Of a stretch of DNA of 64,000 nt, positions 45,633-57,130 are shown in pieces. Numbering within the stretch: position 1 is the stretch's first letter; each line of letters starts with the position of its first letter. This DNA comes from Parasponia andersonii (Eukaryota; Streptophyta; Magnoliopsida; Rosales; Cannabaceae), in assembly GCA_002914805.1 (NCBI GenBank), contig JXTB01000403.1, positions 254,739-318,738 on the forward strand. Direction: 5' to 3'. The notes below the pieces were generated by a model. The model was not told the origin of the DNA. It was given only the letters and a program-made list of their open reading frames with translations, and did no database searches. The translations under genes were made by a program, and so were the position numbers.

Positions 45633-46797
45633 GTGACAACAATTTAAATTTGTTGTTAGTTGACAACCTGACTGAATCTGATTACCGAAGAAAACGAAGA
45701 TCAGAGACCAGAATCTAGTTATTGTACTATATTTGTTAGGGTTTTAGCAGACTGGATCGTGAGGGATGAAGGCTTCATACTTGCCCCAGATTTCTAGCTT
45801 TTCCATCTTTCTTTTCTAGGGAAGAATAAAACAATTGTGTGTACAGTGTCGTCATTGAAATCTGAACAGCTGAGGCTGGTAATTTCAGCTACAGTTATCT
45901 CTAATTATTTACTGGTTAATTTGGCTTAGGAGTACTTTATTGCAGGTTGAATTGCTCCAATAGTTTGGATTTTTTTTTTTTCGTTTGACAATCGCTTAGC
46001 TTCTGCTTTATTTTAGTACCTTTCGCCACCACTAGAACACGGCATTAAACATTTGAACATTCTATGGTGGATTGAATTTCAGGATAGGTAGGGTTATGGT
46101 GGAACTGACCTCGGAATTGAATAGCTATTTCCGTTCTATTGTTTGTTTTTGAGTTTAAACAAAGGAACATAACTTCATCACTTTGTGGAATTGTTATTTA
46201 TCTAAAAAATAAAAGAAAGTAAGAATTATGATTCATCTTTTAGTCAATGACTTCAAAACCTAATTTACTTTTTTTTTTTTTTTTGGTCCTAGGACGTCTA
46301 AAAATAAGGAGTATTTTGGTCAAATTTATTATTCACAAGAATGTCATTAAGATTCTTATTCCAACCATATTAACTATGACATTACTAAACCTCAATGGGA
46401 ATCATCCATGTCATTGGAGTGTTTATTACTATTTTGGAATAAGACCTTGTATGTTAATTGTTTGCTCAGTTTATATTATGTCGTTGTTTGTTCAGTTTAT
46501 ATTATCTCGTATTTGGATATTATTATCATTGATTCTTATATTTAGAAATAGTAATAAATTTACACCTCTATGGGTTAAACACTAATAAACACTAATAGTA
46601 ACTATTAAGTTTACTAAAATATCTTTTTTAAACTTTAAAGATATAATATAAATCTAAAATTAATAAGTAAAAATGAGAAATACTAAAAGTTAAAAGTAAA
46701 CAAAAAATAAAAAAAACCTAGATTTTTCTCTCTAATATTTATTCAGTTAGTTATTAATTTTAAACAAGGTTTTAATTTGAATTATTTTTTATATATC
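45633..46797. other. Intergenic AT-rich DNA
   Basis: Nothing recognisable beyond poly(T) tracts (45969-45981, 46268-46284). An open frame at 46247-46585 is Leu/Ile-rich low complexity and not credible. Confidence 0.5.
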
Positions 46798-47352
46798 AGT
46801 TTATTGCAAAGATGGTCCTTGAATTATCCTACATGTGTGGTCCTCAAAAATTTAATTGTTGCAATTAAGCTCTTGAACTTTCTAATTTAGAGCAATTTGG
46901 TCCCTGCACCGTAAAAAGTATAACTCGTTTGTTAAATTTCTAACTAAAAACAAATGTGAAGTGCACGCTATAGAATCTAAAATAAATTTAAGGGAAAAAA
47001 ACTAAACAAAATGACTTAGAAGGAATTAAACATGTGTTATTTGCATTTATTAGGGTTTTTAGAGCGGCAAATTTAGATAACAAAAATTATGTAATTATTT
47101 ATTTTTAGGCTTGAAATTTTCAAATTATTTTACAAATACACTTTCAAATGTTACGTCGTATTTTTTATGTATATTTTTAGTCAGAAATTTAACACCAAGT
47201 TGCAATTTAAACAATTCAGAGTAAGTTGCAATTTAAACAATCTAAGGATTAAATTACTTCAAATTAGAAAGATTAAGGGCTAAATTGCCATATTAGAACT
47301 TTGAATTGCTACAAATTAGATAGTTTAGGAACCATTTGTGTCATTAATCCTT

Positions 47353-47354
<2 letters not shown>
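46798..47354. mobile_element. Long-inverted-repeat MITE (Mutator-like / foldback)
   Basis: The left arm (gcaaagatggtccttgaattatcc .. ttgcaattaagctcttgaac .. tttctaatttagagcaattt) and the reverse complement of the right arm (gacacaaatggttcctaaactatc .. tggcaatttagcccttaatc .. tttctaatttgaagtaattt) correspond over about 150 bases. The centre has no coding capacity. The family phrase 'aatggtccctaaactatc' is common in plant Mutator-like MITEs. A perfect 9-bp target duplication was not found. Confidence 0.7.

Positions 47355-47355
<1 letters not shown>

Positions 47356-47387
<32 letters not shown>
47356..47387. repeat. (AT)16 microsatellite
   Basis: Uninterrupted AT dinucleotides directly at the right border of the MITE. 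Confidence 0.9.
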
Positions 47388-47390
<3 letters not shown>

Positions 47391-50285
47391 TAAGTTTAAA
47401 ATAGTACATAGGAGTTCCTTTCCCTAATACTTCGGAAAATGTAATTATTCATAATTATTTTTCTCTTTTTTTTTTTTAATTATTAGATTTCATAGAGATA
47501 ATATCTTAAAAACTTCTACCTAATAGAATCATGCATATCCCTAAGAGGGCAATTTAGTAAATTTGGTGCATTTCGATTATGCTTCATGGATTAAGTAACA
47601 TTCATGAGATTTCTATAATTTTGATTCACTTTATGTCATTTTAAGTTAACAACATATTTCTCTCATTTATTCCGATTACGATTATTGTTTTGTTAGATGT
47701 GCTATAAATGTTCTTGTACACATTAGGCTATGTAAGATGTGAGGTGAAAGGGAAAATATCAAACACCTCATGTAATTTTATTTTATTTTTTAATGCAAAT
47801 CAGTAGTTTCCGCAATTTTGTTTTAAGAAATACAAAATGTTTCATTTCATTTGTCAAATTAGATCAAAGTATTCATTTTGACAAATTTTCATTTACTTGT
47901 ACCAAAGCTTTTATCCGAAAAGCGATAAAAGTACCCCAATCAATTAATCAAATTATCGATGAAAACTGCAACCAATAACTTAAATGTCAAATATTTGAAT
48001 TTATACTTAAAAATATGTATAATTTTTTAAAAAAACAAAAAACTTTCGGTGTTTTGTTTCAGGATTAAGGATTATGTATATTATATGATTTATTTTGACT
48101 AGTATTAATGCAATTTTACAATGTAATTTTGCCACATTTGATCCAATTTGAAAATTGATATGGTATAAGATTTTATTTTTTAAAACACGGGCGTGAAAAT
48201 TAAACTTTCACTATTACGCAAAAGAGATTTTCAGTATTTTTCGTCGGAAATTAGAACCATATTTGCTCTATATCGTATACTAGATCGTGACAATTGAATA
48301 TGGGCCATTATTAATTTTGACCCTATTATTTTAAAATATTTGGTGAGACTGAAAAATAGGGTAAACTATAAGTATTGACAGCGTTTTTTAGATTAACTTG
48401 TCTTTAAAGCAACGATATCAATAAAACAGAAAATCATGATAGCGAATTAAAAGTGACGATATATTTTTGTTTGAGTCTTGAATTTGTTCTTGGTAATTCT
48501 CTTGAACTAATCTAATCTGCAAAAAGTTTTCAAATGATTCAATCCACAAATGTCCGCAAGTGTGCATATTGGATCAATTATCTTTTATTAGTTATTTGGG
48601 CAATATTAGTAAGCCCATAAAATTAAGTATTATGTTTATTTTTCGTTTGGCAAAATTACATAAATATTCGATTTTTAAGCATAGTTACATTGATATTTCT
48701 TTTTTTTTTTTTTAGTTTATACCCGTTTCTGGAAAAATGTATACAATATGTAGTTTATATATGTATATTATATATTTCATGCATAAAAATTATATCTAAA
48801 AACGAGTATATATCTATACTATAAATTTCTATAACAATTTATATGTAAAATATACACCTAAAAATGGGTGTGAAACTATTTAAATAAAAAAATCGGCTAC
48901 TGATTAAATATTAGGCTAAAAAACGGGTATTGGGCCTAAATTTCTTTTTTGTTTTTTTTTTTTCTTTTAGATTACTCATTTTCAGCACAAAGTTGGCCCC
49001 TTTTTTCTTAAGGAAAAAAGAAAGTTTGATCTACTACTCATCATTTTAGCATTATTTTTAAAGATACATACAATTTTATTAAAATCTACAACGAATCAAC
49101 GTAACCAACCTATAAAAATTACTAAAAAAATGTATAAATAAAGTATAGTTAAATATATATATATATATATACATTGTAAAAACAACGTATAAACTATAAA
49201 TATACATATATATACACATTTATGTATATAAATTAAACGTAGATTAGATTGTATCATATACTCTAAAATTGAAAAATATATTCGATGTGTAGGACAACTG
49301 AAGTGCAAAATTTAGAATTTCGATCTAATCCAATTGACATATGTGCATATATTTGTACTTATTAGTGAATTAGATTGGATCGATTCGTGCGATATGGATT
49401 AAATTTAGCGGATTTTAAACGCCCATTCACAAAGGAGCAGATAAACCATTTTAAGTAATATTATTGTATGCGGTTGCCATGCATTGAAATTAAATGTAAC
49501 TTAGAATGGGCTTTTTACTTGCATTATTTATTTGAACTAAGCTAATTGTCCGGTTGATAAATGACATAAATACGAGGATTGTTTAAAGGCTTGGCATAAA
49601 TAGGGGGATTGGATAGTAATAAATATTTTTCTTTAATTTGTAATAATTGGAAGTTATTAGTTAAGCTTTACTTTATCAAAAAAAATAATAAATTTTCATC
49701 CATTATAAGAGCTCCCATTCTATTTTTTTTAAGTCAATTGAAGACTTTAATTATTTAGTAATTGTGTTATATTTAATCAATTAGTTAAAAAAAAAGTGGT
49801 ACTTTTAATCAAATTAGGCTGAATTTGAGCTTTTGAGGTGATGGTAGCCCATTAAAATATTAGTTTTTAATATTTTTATGCATTTTATTTTGTTTAATTT
49901 GACCTAATTTATTAAAAAAAACAAAAAAACTACGTGTTGAGCTATTAGAAAATATATAATAATAATAATAATAATAATAAATACACATTATTTAATATAT
50001 ATTTTTTTTACATTTTATTATGAAAAGACATAATTAATAAATTTTAATTAGATAATACAATACTTAATTTTTGAACTTAGTTATACACTGATTTTTGGGC
50101 CAAGAAAAGTTAAATAACTAATCAGCTTGCTTAAGGCCCTGCTGGCCCCTTAATGGCTTTGTGCCTGCTATTGTCAACCGTTAGGCAGATGAATGCAAGT
50201 TATATTGACTTTCTAATTTAAGAAGATAATTGTTATTTCTGAAAATCTAAAAATTAAATTGAGCAATAAAACAAAATAGAACAAA
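47388..50285. other. Intergenic AT-rich DNA
   Basis: About 2.9 kb without genes. Contains (ta)n at 49154-49170 and an (ata)n run at 49958-49981. The stretch 48690-48930, with actataaat..aaaaatgggt phrases, shares wording with 11150-11260, suggesting copies of one small AT-rich repeat family. Confidence 0.5.
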
Positions 50286-50372
50286 CATCGAACCGGCCAA
50301 GTGGTAGTAAGTATAGCTTGACTTGTTATACCCTACCATATATAGGTTAAAATTCGAATTTAAAAAAAAAAA
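50286..50372 (+). mobile_element. SINE-like fragment with A/B-box remnants and A-rich tail
   Basis: cgaaccggccaagtggtagtaag resembles a tRNA-derived A box, and ggttaaaattcgaat about 50 bases on resembles a B box, followed by an A-rich stretch (50360-50371). Short and decayed. Confidence 0.4.
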
Positions 50373-52245
50373 ATCAAAATGCGGCCGAAAGGATATCAAA
50401 ATGAAAGTTTGGTCTGAAAGCCAACCTAATTTATTCAAACAGAAAATAATTCCCATATATATATATATATATATATCTTAGTACATACTACCTTTAAAAT
50501 TACATTTTACTATACCAAGTATTTTTCATCTTGCATAGACTTTGAATGGATATTCGTCTAAATCTTTCACATGAAGTAACATACAAGCTCATAATTATCT
50601 GCTGGCTCATTACACTATGTTATTTGGATTTACCGATTAAGATTCGTTAATCAAGTGGGCCAAAGATTCAAATTTTTTCAAGTCGAATGGGCTAGTGGTG
50701 CCGGGAATGTCAACACCGGCCCGCTAAATACTAAGCTCCATGACACGTTATTTGATCTCAAAGATTGTAAACTACCAATTAGAACAAGGTCTACTAATTT
50801 CCTCACTTCGAGAGATCATATGTTATATAGGCAGTTCCCATTTTTCTTTTTTCGGTTGAGGTGGTTGGATAATGGAAACTATACTGCTATATGCGTTTGT
50901 TTGACACAATTTATAGAAGAGAGACGACGTCCTACTTTATTACAAGCACGGTAACATTCATGTTATCCATGGATAATTAATTATATTCTATTAAGAGTAC
51001 TAATGAATGAAATCTGTCACTAGAAGACTTAAGTACTTTGGAATAAAATATTTAAACTGAATTATATATATAACCATAGAATATATCAAGTCAATGCCAG
51101 TTTAGAGTTGAAGTGAGTTTTTCAGAACACGAGAGTGCATGGACAAGTTTATAAGAAAAAATAATTCCTGGGCTCCGGCCAGATTGATAATCAGTTAACT
51201 ATTATTATAATTATGGCTGTGCTTAGCTAGATAATAAGAATGAGGGATTTTGTAGTTTCTTTTGTTTTAAAGTCATATTAATATATCAAATTTTCCTCCA
51301 AACTTGGAGGTTCTAAATATTGTATAAAATACAAATATATATATATATATATATATACCAATTCAGTATTTTTTTTTTTTTACTTATGGATAGGTATCAA
51401 TTTGGCCAATGAAAATTTAACATGCACATTTTTTTATTGTAAAAAATAAGAGAGAGAAAAAATATTAATAATGCACGTCTTTTCATGTATTTTATTATAG
51501 CTATTGGATCTCTATTAGATGGTGATCCAACGACTAAACAAAAAATATCTATCCCGTAAATAAAGAAAAAAGATACCTTGGATTGACAACCTATATATAT
51601 ATATTTGGATTGGAAAAAAAAAAGGAACTAGTCACGCCAATAAAAGTACAATGGGTCCCGCGAACTAATTTTTATGAAATAAAAGTGGAGTTGGTAACCT
51701 GTAAGAGTAGGTTTCTTTTACTGGATAACCACATAAAATGATTATTATATTGTATAACATAATACAGTAATATAGAACATAAAATGATAACACACTCTAA
51801 AGATTACCAATGTAGGACAATAAATGCTATCTTTTAACATGAGTTAATAAAAAACGACGCAGTTTGGTAAAGTCTAACATAATTCATGCAAATTTAACCG
51901 CATAAATAATGATAGAACAACAAATGTCAAAAATCATGATCGTAAAATTAAAAAATAAAACAGTTTTCTTAGATCTAAACGTAATGTAATAATACATCTC
52001 TTTTAACCGCTTTTCAAATTAGATTCGGAGAATTTTTTTTTAAATGATCAAATTACTTGCTCATTACAAAATTAAAAGAAGCACTTGAGAGTACACTACA
52101 AAGGCATGATCATTAAAATTAAAGAGAAGTACATTACAATTTTCAACTAATGCAAAATTCCATTTCCCCTTGGATTTTTGTAATAACTAGATAATATAAT
52201 ATGGCTACTAATGATGCCACTCTCTTTTTTGACTTTTTAAAACAA
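50373..52245. other. Intergenic AT-rich DNA
   Basis: Contains (at)n runs at 50457-50477 and 51334-51357. A frame at 50655-50954 is somewhat less AT-rich but matches nothing I know. No gene supported. Confidence 0.5.
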
Positions 52246-52690
52246 AATTTGCGCATAGAGATAATGCGGCCATGAAGGCTAGTTCGTCGGGCAGCGGGCC
52301 CCACATGTCTTTCCAGCTGCCTCTAATTCGGTACTTTGCGCTTTTTTCCATCACCATGAAATTGTTCCCTATCACCATTTTTTATTCGCCACGCGTGCAA
52401 CTTCAATCTCCCACTTAATGTGGCAAAGCCACATGGATTCCACGAGTGCATCCTCTCTAGCTGTACCCTTTTCATCCACACTTGATCGTTCCAGCTCACT
52501 CTATACTTTAGATCACATGCTTTGCACCTCCCTGCAATTGGCTTATCTCAGTGAAACAACTGTCACTACACATACATCAAAATCTTCTAGTAAGCATGAA
52601 AGCGCCACGTGTCGTGCATCACCTCTCAGAACCAGTCGCATCTGGATAACGCTGGACCGAACCATTTTGCAAGCTAAATAGAGTGATGTG
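52246..52690. promoter_or_regulatory. GC-richer island with G-box and I-box-like motifs, no gene attached
   Basis: About 440 bases stand out by base composition. They contain gccacgtgtc (G-box/ABRE core cacgtg, about 52611-52620), cttatctcagtg (I-box-like gataag on the minus strand, about 52540), and another near-palindrome tggcaaagccaca. Such a set is frequent in light- or ABA-responsive promoters, but no credible coding start follows on either strand. It could be a relic promoter, a distal element or a captured fragment. Confidence 0.3.
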
Positions 52691-53850
52691 CATACTCAAA
52701 AAAAGTCACTAAATTTGCTTCTTAATCATTTTGAGTAAAGGAATTATTTATATCCAAGTATTATTGTCACATAAAATTACTTTAAATTTTTAGGAAAAAT
52801 GTGCTTAAAAGTGAAATTAAGTTAATAAAGTGACTAAATTGACTTTTCAATCATTATAGTTAAAGAAATTATATAATCCCAAATATAAGTGTCACACAAA
52901 ATCAATCATTATAAGAAACATTACGAAATTAAGTCAGAAAACTGACTAGATTGACTTCCTAATCACTTTAAAAATGAAATTACATAATACTAAGTATTAG
53001 TATCACATTATATTAGTCCTGATTGAGGAAAAATATTCAATTAAATACGAAATTATGAAAGTAATTCAATAAAGTCACTAAATTGACTTTCGAATCACTC
53101 ACTTTGATTAGAGAAATTATAAAAGACCAATCTAGTTTTGGTTTAGAAATATGTTTAATTAGAAGTAAAATTATGAAATTAAGCCAACAAAGTCACTAAA
53201 TTGTCTTCCTAATTGCTTTGATTATATTAATTGTATAAGACCAAGTATTATTTTCATATAATACTTAGTCTTGGTTTATAAAGATGTTCAATTAGAGGTA
53301 CAATTATGAAATTAAGTCAACCAAGTGAGTAAATTGACTTTCTAATCACTTTGTGCAATAGAATTTGCATAATTTCAACTACTAGTGTCACATAAAATTA
53401 GAAATGGTTTAGGATACAATATTCAATTAGACTTGAAACTATGAAATTAGTCAAAAAAATCACTGCAATGACTTCCTAATTAGTTTAATTAAAGAAATTA
53501 GATAATACTAAGTATTTGTATTGTATTTGATTAATATTAAAGGTTTAGAAATCATTTTTATAATTGAGGATGAAATTATGAAATCAAGTCAAAAAATGGA
53601 CTAAATTGATTTCCTATTCATTATGATAGGAAAAATTGCATAATACCAAGTGCCATATTAGATTAGTCATAGTTTAGAAAAAATACTCAATTATAAGTGA
53701 AATTATGAAATTAAATTTAAAAAATGACTAAATTGAGTGTCACTAAATTCTAATCTTTTTGTTTAAAGAATTTGCATAATATGAAGTACAAGTGTCATAT
53801 AAAGTTAGTATTGGTTTAAGATAAATGTTCAATTAGATATGAAATAATGC
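52690..53850. repeat. Satellite-like tandem array, nine units of about 110-137 bp
   Basis: Units begin gactaaattgacttcctaat, pass through aaattacataatac and caagtattagtgtcacataa, ttagtcttggtttag, aatattcaattaga and end gaaattatgaaattaagtca. Starts lie near 52705, 52827, 52939, 53072, 53191, 53326, 53461, 53598 and 53727. The units have diverged through small indels. Non-coding. Confidence 0.9.
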
Positions 53851-53890
53851 AACAAAAAATGCCTTTTAAAGCGCTTTATAAGTGGGTCAT
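53851..53890 (+). mobile_element. CACTA-terminus-like fragment
   Basis: tgcaacaaaaaatgcctttt followed by aaagcgctttataagtg matches the end of the element at 62252 (tgcaacaaaaaatgtctttc, aagacgctttataagtg) but lacks the leading CAC. It abuts the last satellite unit exactly. Confidence 0.6.
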
Positions 53891-54367
53891 CATCGTGTCT
53901 TTGCCGGTGCTTCTATAATTAGTACTCGGATTTTTTCAAATATTAATTATATTATTTCATTTGGCAGGTTTTTGGTCAAATTTATCCAATTACATAAAAA
54001 TGAAATCGATAGAAAAATACCTTTATATATGATTAAAAAGCCTTAATATAACTCAGTCGACCTCTAAGAAAAATGAAATAGTTAATTTCCTCTCTCTAAA
54101 GTGTGTAATTTGATATTATTTGCATACACATATATATATATATATACACATATACATATATATATATGTGACGTCAGTATATACACATGCATATGAGATA
54201 TGCAACGTATGTTGTCCATTCTATATATAATATATTTATATACTATTCAGCTATCTAGCTTATTCGGTTTCCGTAGCCAAATGAAGAAAATAAATCCAGT
54301 ACTCAATATCAACAGTTCCTTCCTTATATCGACATAATACTCCCAATGAAAAGACATAGAAAGATAT
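53891..54367 (+). promoter_or_regulatory. Upstream region of the GLR pseudogene
   Basis: Holds (at)n tracts at 54131-54165, the palindrome TGACGTCA at 54169-54176 (a bZIP-type site), and a TATA-like segment near 54219-54245. Promoter function is an inference from position. Confidence 0.35.
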
Positions 54368-54656
54368 ATGCGTAGTTCGTATCTCAGCTTCTTAAACTTC
54401 TTGTTAATAATACTAACAGTAATAATCTTTCTGGTACATTTATCGGCTTATGCTTTAGACAAGATTAGCCAGGAAGAGTCTGAAAATAATAAACTCAGGT
54501 TAGGTGCCATTATAAACCATGATTCCAGAGACGGAAGAAGAGAGAAAGTGGCAATGCAAATGGCAATTGTGGAATATTTCTGTGCTCACTCTAGCCACTG
54601 CCCCACGCTACTCGTCAATGATTCTCAAGGAGATCTCATGCAAACAAACTTCTTAG
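54367..54656 (+). other. GLR exon 1 (intact piece)
   Basis: 289 coding bases, 96 codons plus one base, from ATG 54368 to the donor at 54657. About 29 hydrophobic residues form a signal peptide ahead of the ligand-binding domain. It has no defect by itself, so a truncated transcript could still be made. Confidence 0.75.
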
Positions 54657-55496
54657 GTGAGCATTATGTAATTCATAACCTCGATCATTAGAATCATTTT
54701 CTTCATAAAGTTTTAGCGTCATTTGATATATATATATATATCTTCTAAACGACTTAAAGAGGAAAAGAAGTTTATGTGTTGAGATTGATGACAGCCAGAG
54801 TTTCTTGAAGATATAACATAACTCAGCGTAATATTAGAACTTAATGTATAACGATCGAATACATTAACTCTTTATGTCTAAAGTAATTAATAGCGAATAA
54901 ATTTTGGTACCCCTTTGGGGATTGTGGTCCATACGTATATATATATAAAGAGAGAGAGAGAGAGCGATGCATACACAAAATTTTCTCTTCCTATATATCT
55001 TAAGATGTTGTATTTATGTATATTTTTTTTTAATATTTTTTTACGCTATCAGATATTATCTTAAGATGTTGTGTCTAGCTATGTACGTATTTTTTCATGC
55101 TAACATATATTTAATCTTGATATTTAAGATGTTCCCTCCAAATTCAATAAAAATCTATTCAGAATCTTGTGTTAATATATTCGTAGAAACTTATTATAAG
55201 CCTTAGATACATGACATTTTTCTTCACATACAAGTCTGATAAATTGATAAGGACCAACCTATTATTATCACTGGAATGATTAGTACCTTAACTTTGGACA
55301 GAAAAGAATTTTTTTTTTAAAGAAATTTCATTTTTTCTTATCTGGATTTAAACACAGAGGAGTGAAATTTTTTTTCAGAAAATAGAAGCGTTGTATTTGA
55401 TGTTCTTTTTTAGTATATAGAATTTTGAGAATTTGATTATGATAGAAAAAAGTTTAAAAATAAGAGTTCTATAAATCTTAGAAAAATATTTTCCTG
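54657..55496 (+). other. GLR intron sequence before the copia insertion
   Basis: AT-rich, with an (ag)n run near 54949-54964 and no coding content. The pentamer tcctg at 55492-55496 is the left target duplication of the inserted element. Confidence 0.55.
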
Positions 55497-55684
55497 TGTT
55501 AGAAAGAAAGAACGAGCTAGTATTGAAGAAAATCAACCTGTTGTATTGATTAAAGAATGAGCTACATAGTTCCTTTTATACAACAATATTAGATAATGAA
55601 CCTCTTATACAATGACACATGTACAAGCTAACATAACAGAAAGCTTAACAGCTTTAACAGTATTCTAACTACTATTCCCTAACC
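55497..55684 (-). repeat. 3' LTR of the small copia element
   Basis: 188 bp. Plus-strand start TGTTAGAAAGAAAGAACG, end ccctaacc where the partner ends tttaaca. It lacks about 26 bases present in the other LTR (atagatctcaagtacagagc). Confidence 0.88.
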
Positions 55685-55699
55685 ACCCCTCGCAAACTC

Positions 55700-56400
55700 A
55701 GAGTGGATAGACTCTCAACTCTGAGTTTGGTTCTTAACTCTCTAAACCGAGAACTAGAAATAGTTTTGGTTAAAATATCTACAGTTTGATCTTGTGATGG
55801 CAGATACTTCACTTCCGATTGCCTGCATACTACTTTTTCTCGAACAAAGTATAAGTCAAGCTCAACATATTTGGTCCTGGCATGCTATATGGGGTTTGCT
55901 GAAAGAATACTTAAATTGTCACACCATATAGTTGGAATCTTAGAACTGCCAATATGCAGCTCACTTAAGAGAGCTTAAATCCAAGTCATTTATGTTGCAA
56001 GATTAGCGAGACTTCGATACTCTGCTTCAGTACTAGACCTGGAATCACGTGTTGCTTCTTGGAATGCCAAGACACTAGATTTAAGCCAAGATAGACACAA
56101 AACCTGGAAGTAGACCTTTTATCATCTGGATCTGAGGCCCAACAAGCATCACAAAACCCAACTAAGTCAAATGAGGATGGCCCAAGGTTCTAGCTAGATA
56201 GTTGAAGATTCTTTTAACAATAACCCAGCGAGATTCTAAGAGCTGCTGCATGAATTGACAAACTCTACTTACACTATAAGCAATTTCTAGCCTAGTGATG
56301 GTTGCATACTACAAGGCTCTTACGATGCTTCTATAGAGCTGAACATCTTGAACTAGATCACTGCCAAAAGCTGACATCTTATGACCTGCAGTCATTGGAG
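55700..56400 (-). pseudogene. RNase H region of the small copia element
   Basis: Degenerate region following RT on the minus strand, corresponding in position to RNase H. Recognisable blocks (for example the D-P-D-D-R-x-S-T type neighbourhood around 56100-56130) are broken by frame changes. Assigned mostly by position. Confidence 0.6.
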
Positions 56401-57130
56401 AATTAATGCAAAATTGCATCTAAATCTGTAATATACTTGGTTTGGGAAAGATGAAGACCATCAGCCGTGTGTGTGACTTGTATCTTGAGAAAATAGTTGA
56501 TTTCACCAAGGCAAAAGTCTTGTTCAATGTCATCGCTAGATCATTAAAAACCTGTGAATTGCTACATGTAACAAGGATGTCATCCATATAAACTAACAAG
56601 AAAGTAGATTGTGTGGTTTTGATTCTAACAAATAGAGACTGATCGTACTTTGTTGAAACAAATCCTAATTGAGTCAAAGCTGAGTAAAGCTTGTCAAACC
56701 AGGCATGTGGAGCCTATTTGAGACTATATAGTGCTTTGCATAGACGACACACAAGCTGAGGTCCTTTAGGATCTTCAAAACCTAGAGGCTGAGTTATAAA
56801 CACCTCTTCCTATCAATCTCCATTTAAAAAAACATTGTTGACATCAACATCTCTAATACACCAGCCTTTAGATAATGCAATGGTAAGAATAACTCAAATT
56901 GTTATAGTTTAACTACTGGGTTAAAAGTCTCATTGTAATCAATTCCAGTAATTTGGTGAAAACCTTTTGCAACTAACCTGGCCTTCTATCAATTGACTGT
57001 ACCATTAGAATTTTGTTTTGACTTTGTAGACCCATTTGCAACCAATTTCTTGTCTACCTGGTGTTAAAGACACAAGAGATCAAGTTTTGTTCCTCATGAG
57101 ATCTAGGTTCTCATCATTCATAGCAGCTCT
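56401..57130 (-). pseudogene. Reverse transcriptase of the small copia element
   Basis: Contains LTQLGFVSTKYDQSLF, TFLLVYMDDILVTCSNSQV (YMDD near 56576-56590) and ALYSLK with a stop before APHAWFDKLYSA. The N-terminal half (about 56750-57110) is in other frames. Confidence 0.88.

Noticed and set aside
52418..52681. 87-residue Ser/Thr-rich plus-strand frame
   Set aside because: No recognisable domain, and the segment looks regulatory by motif content; coding status unsupported.
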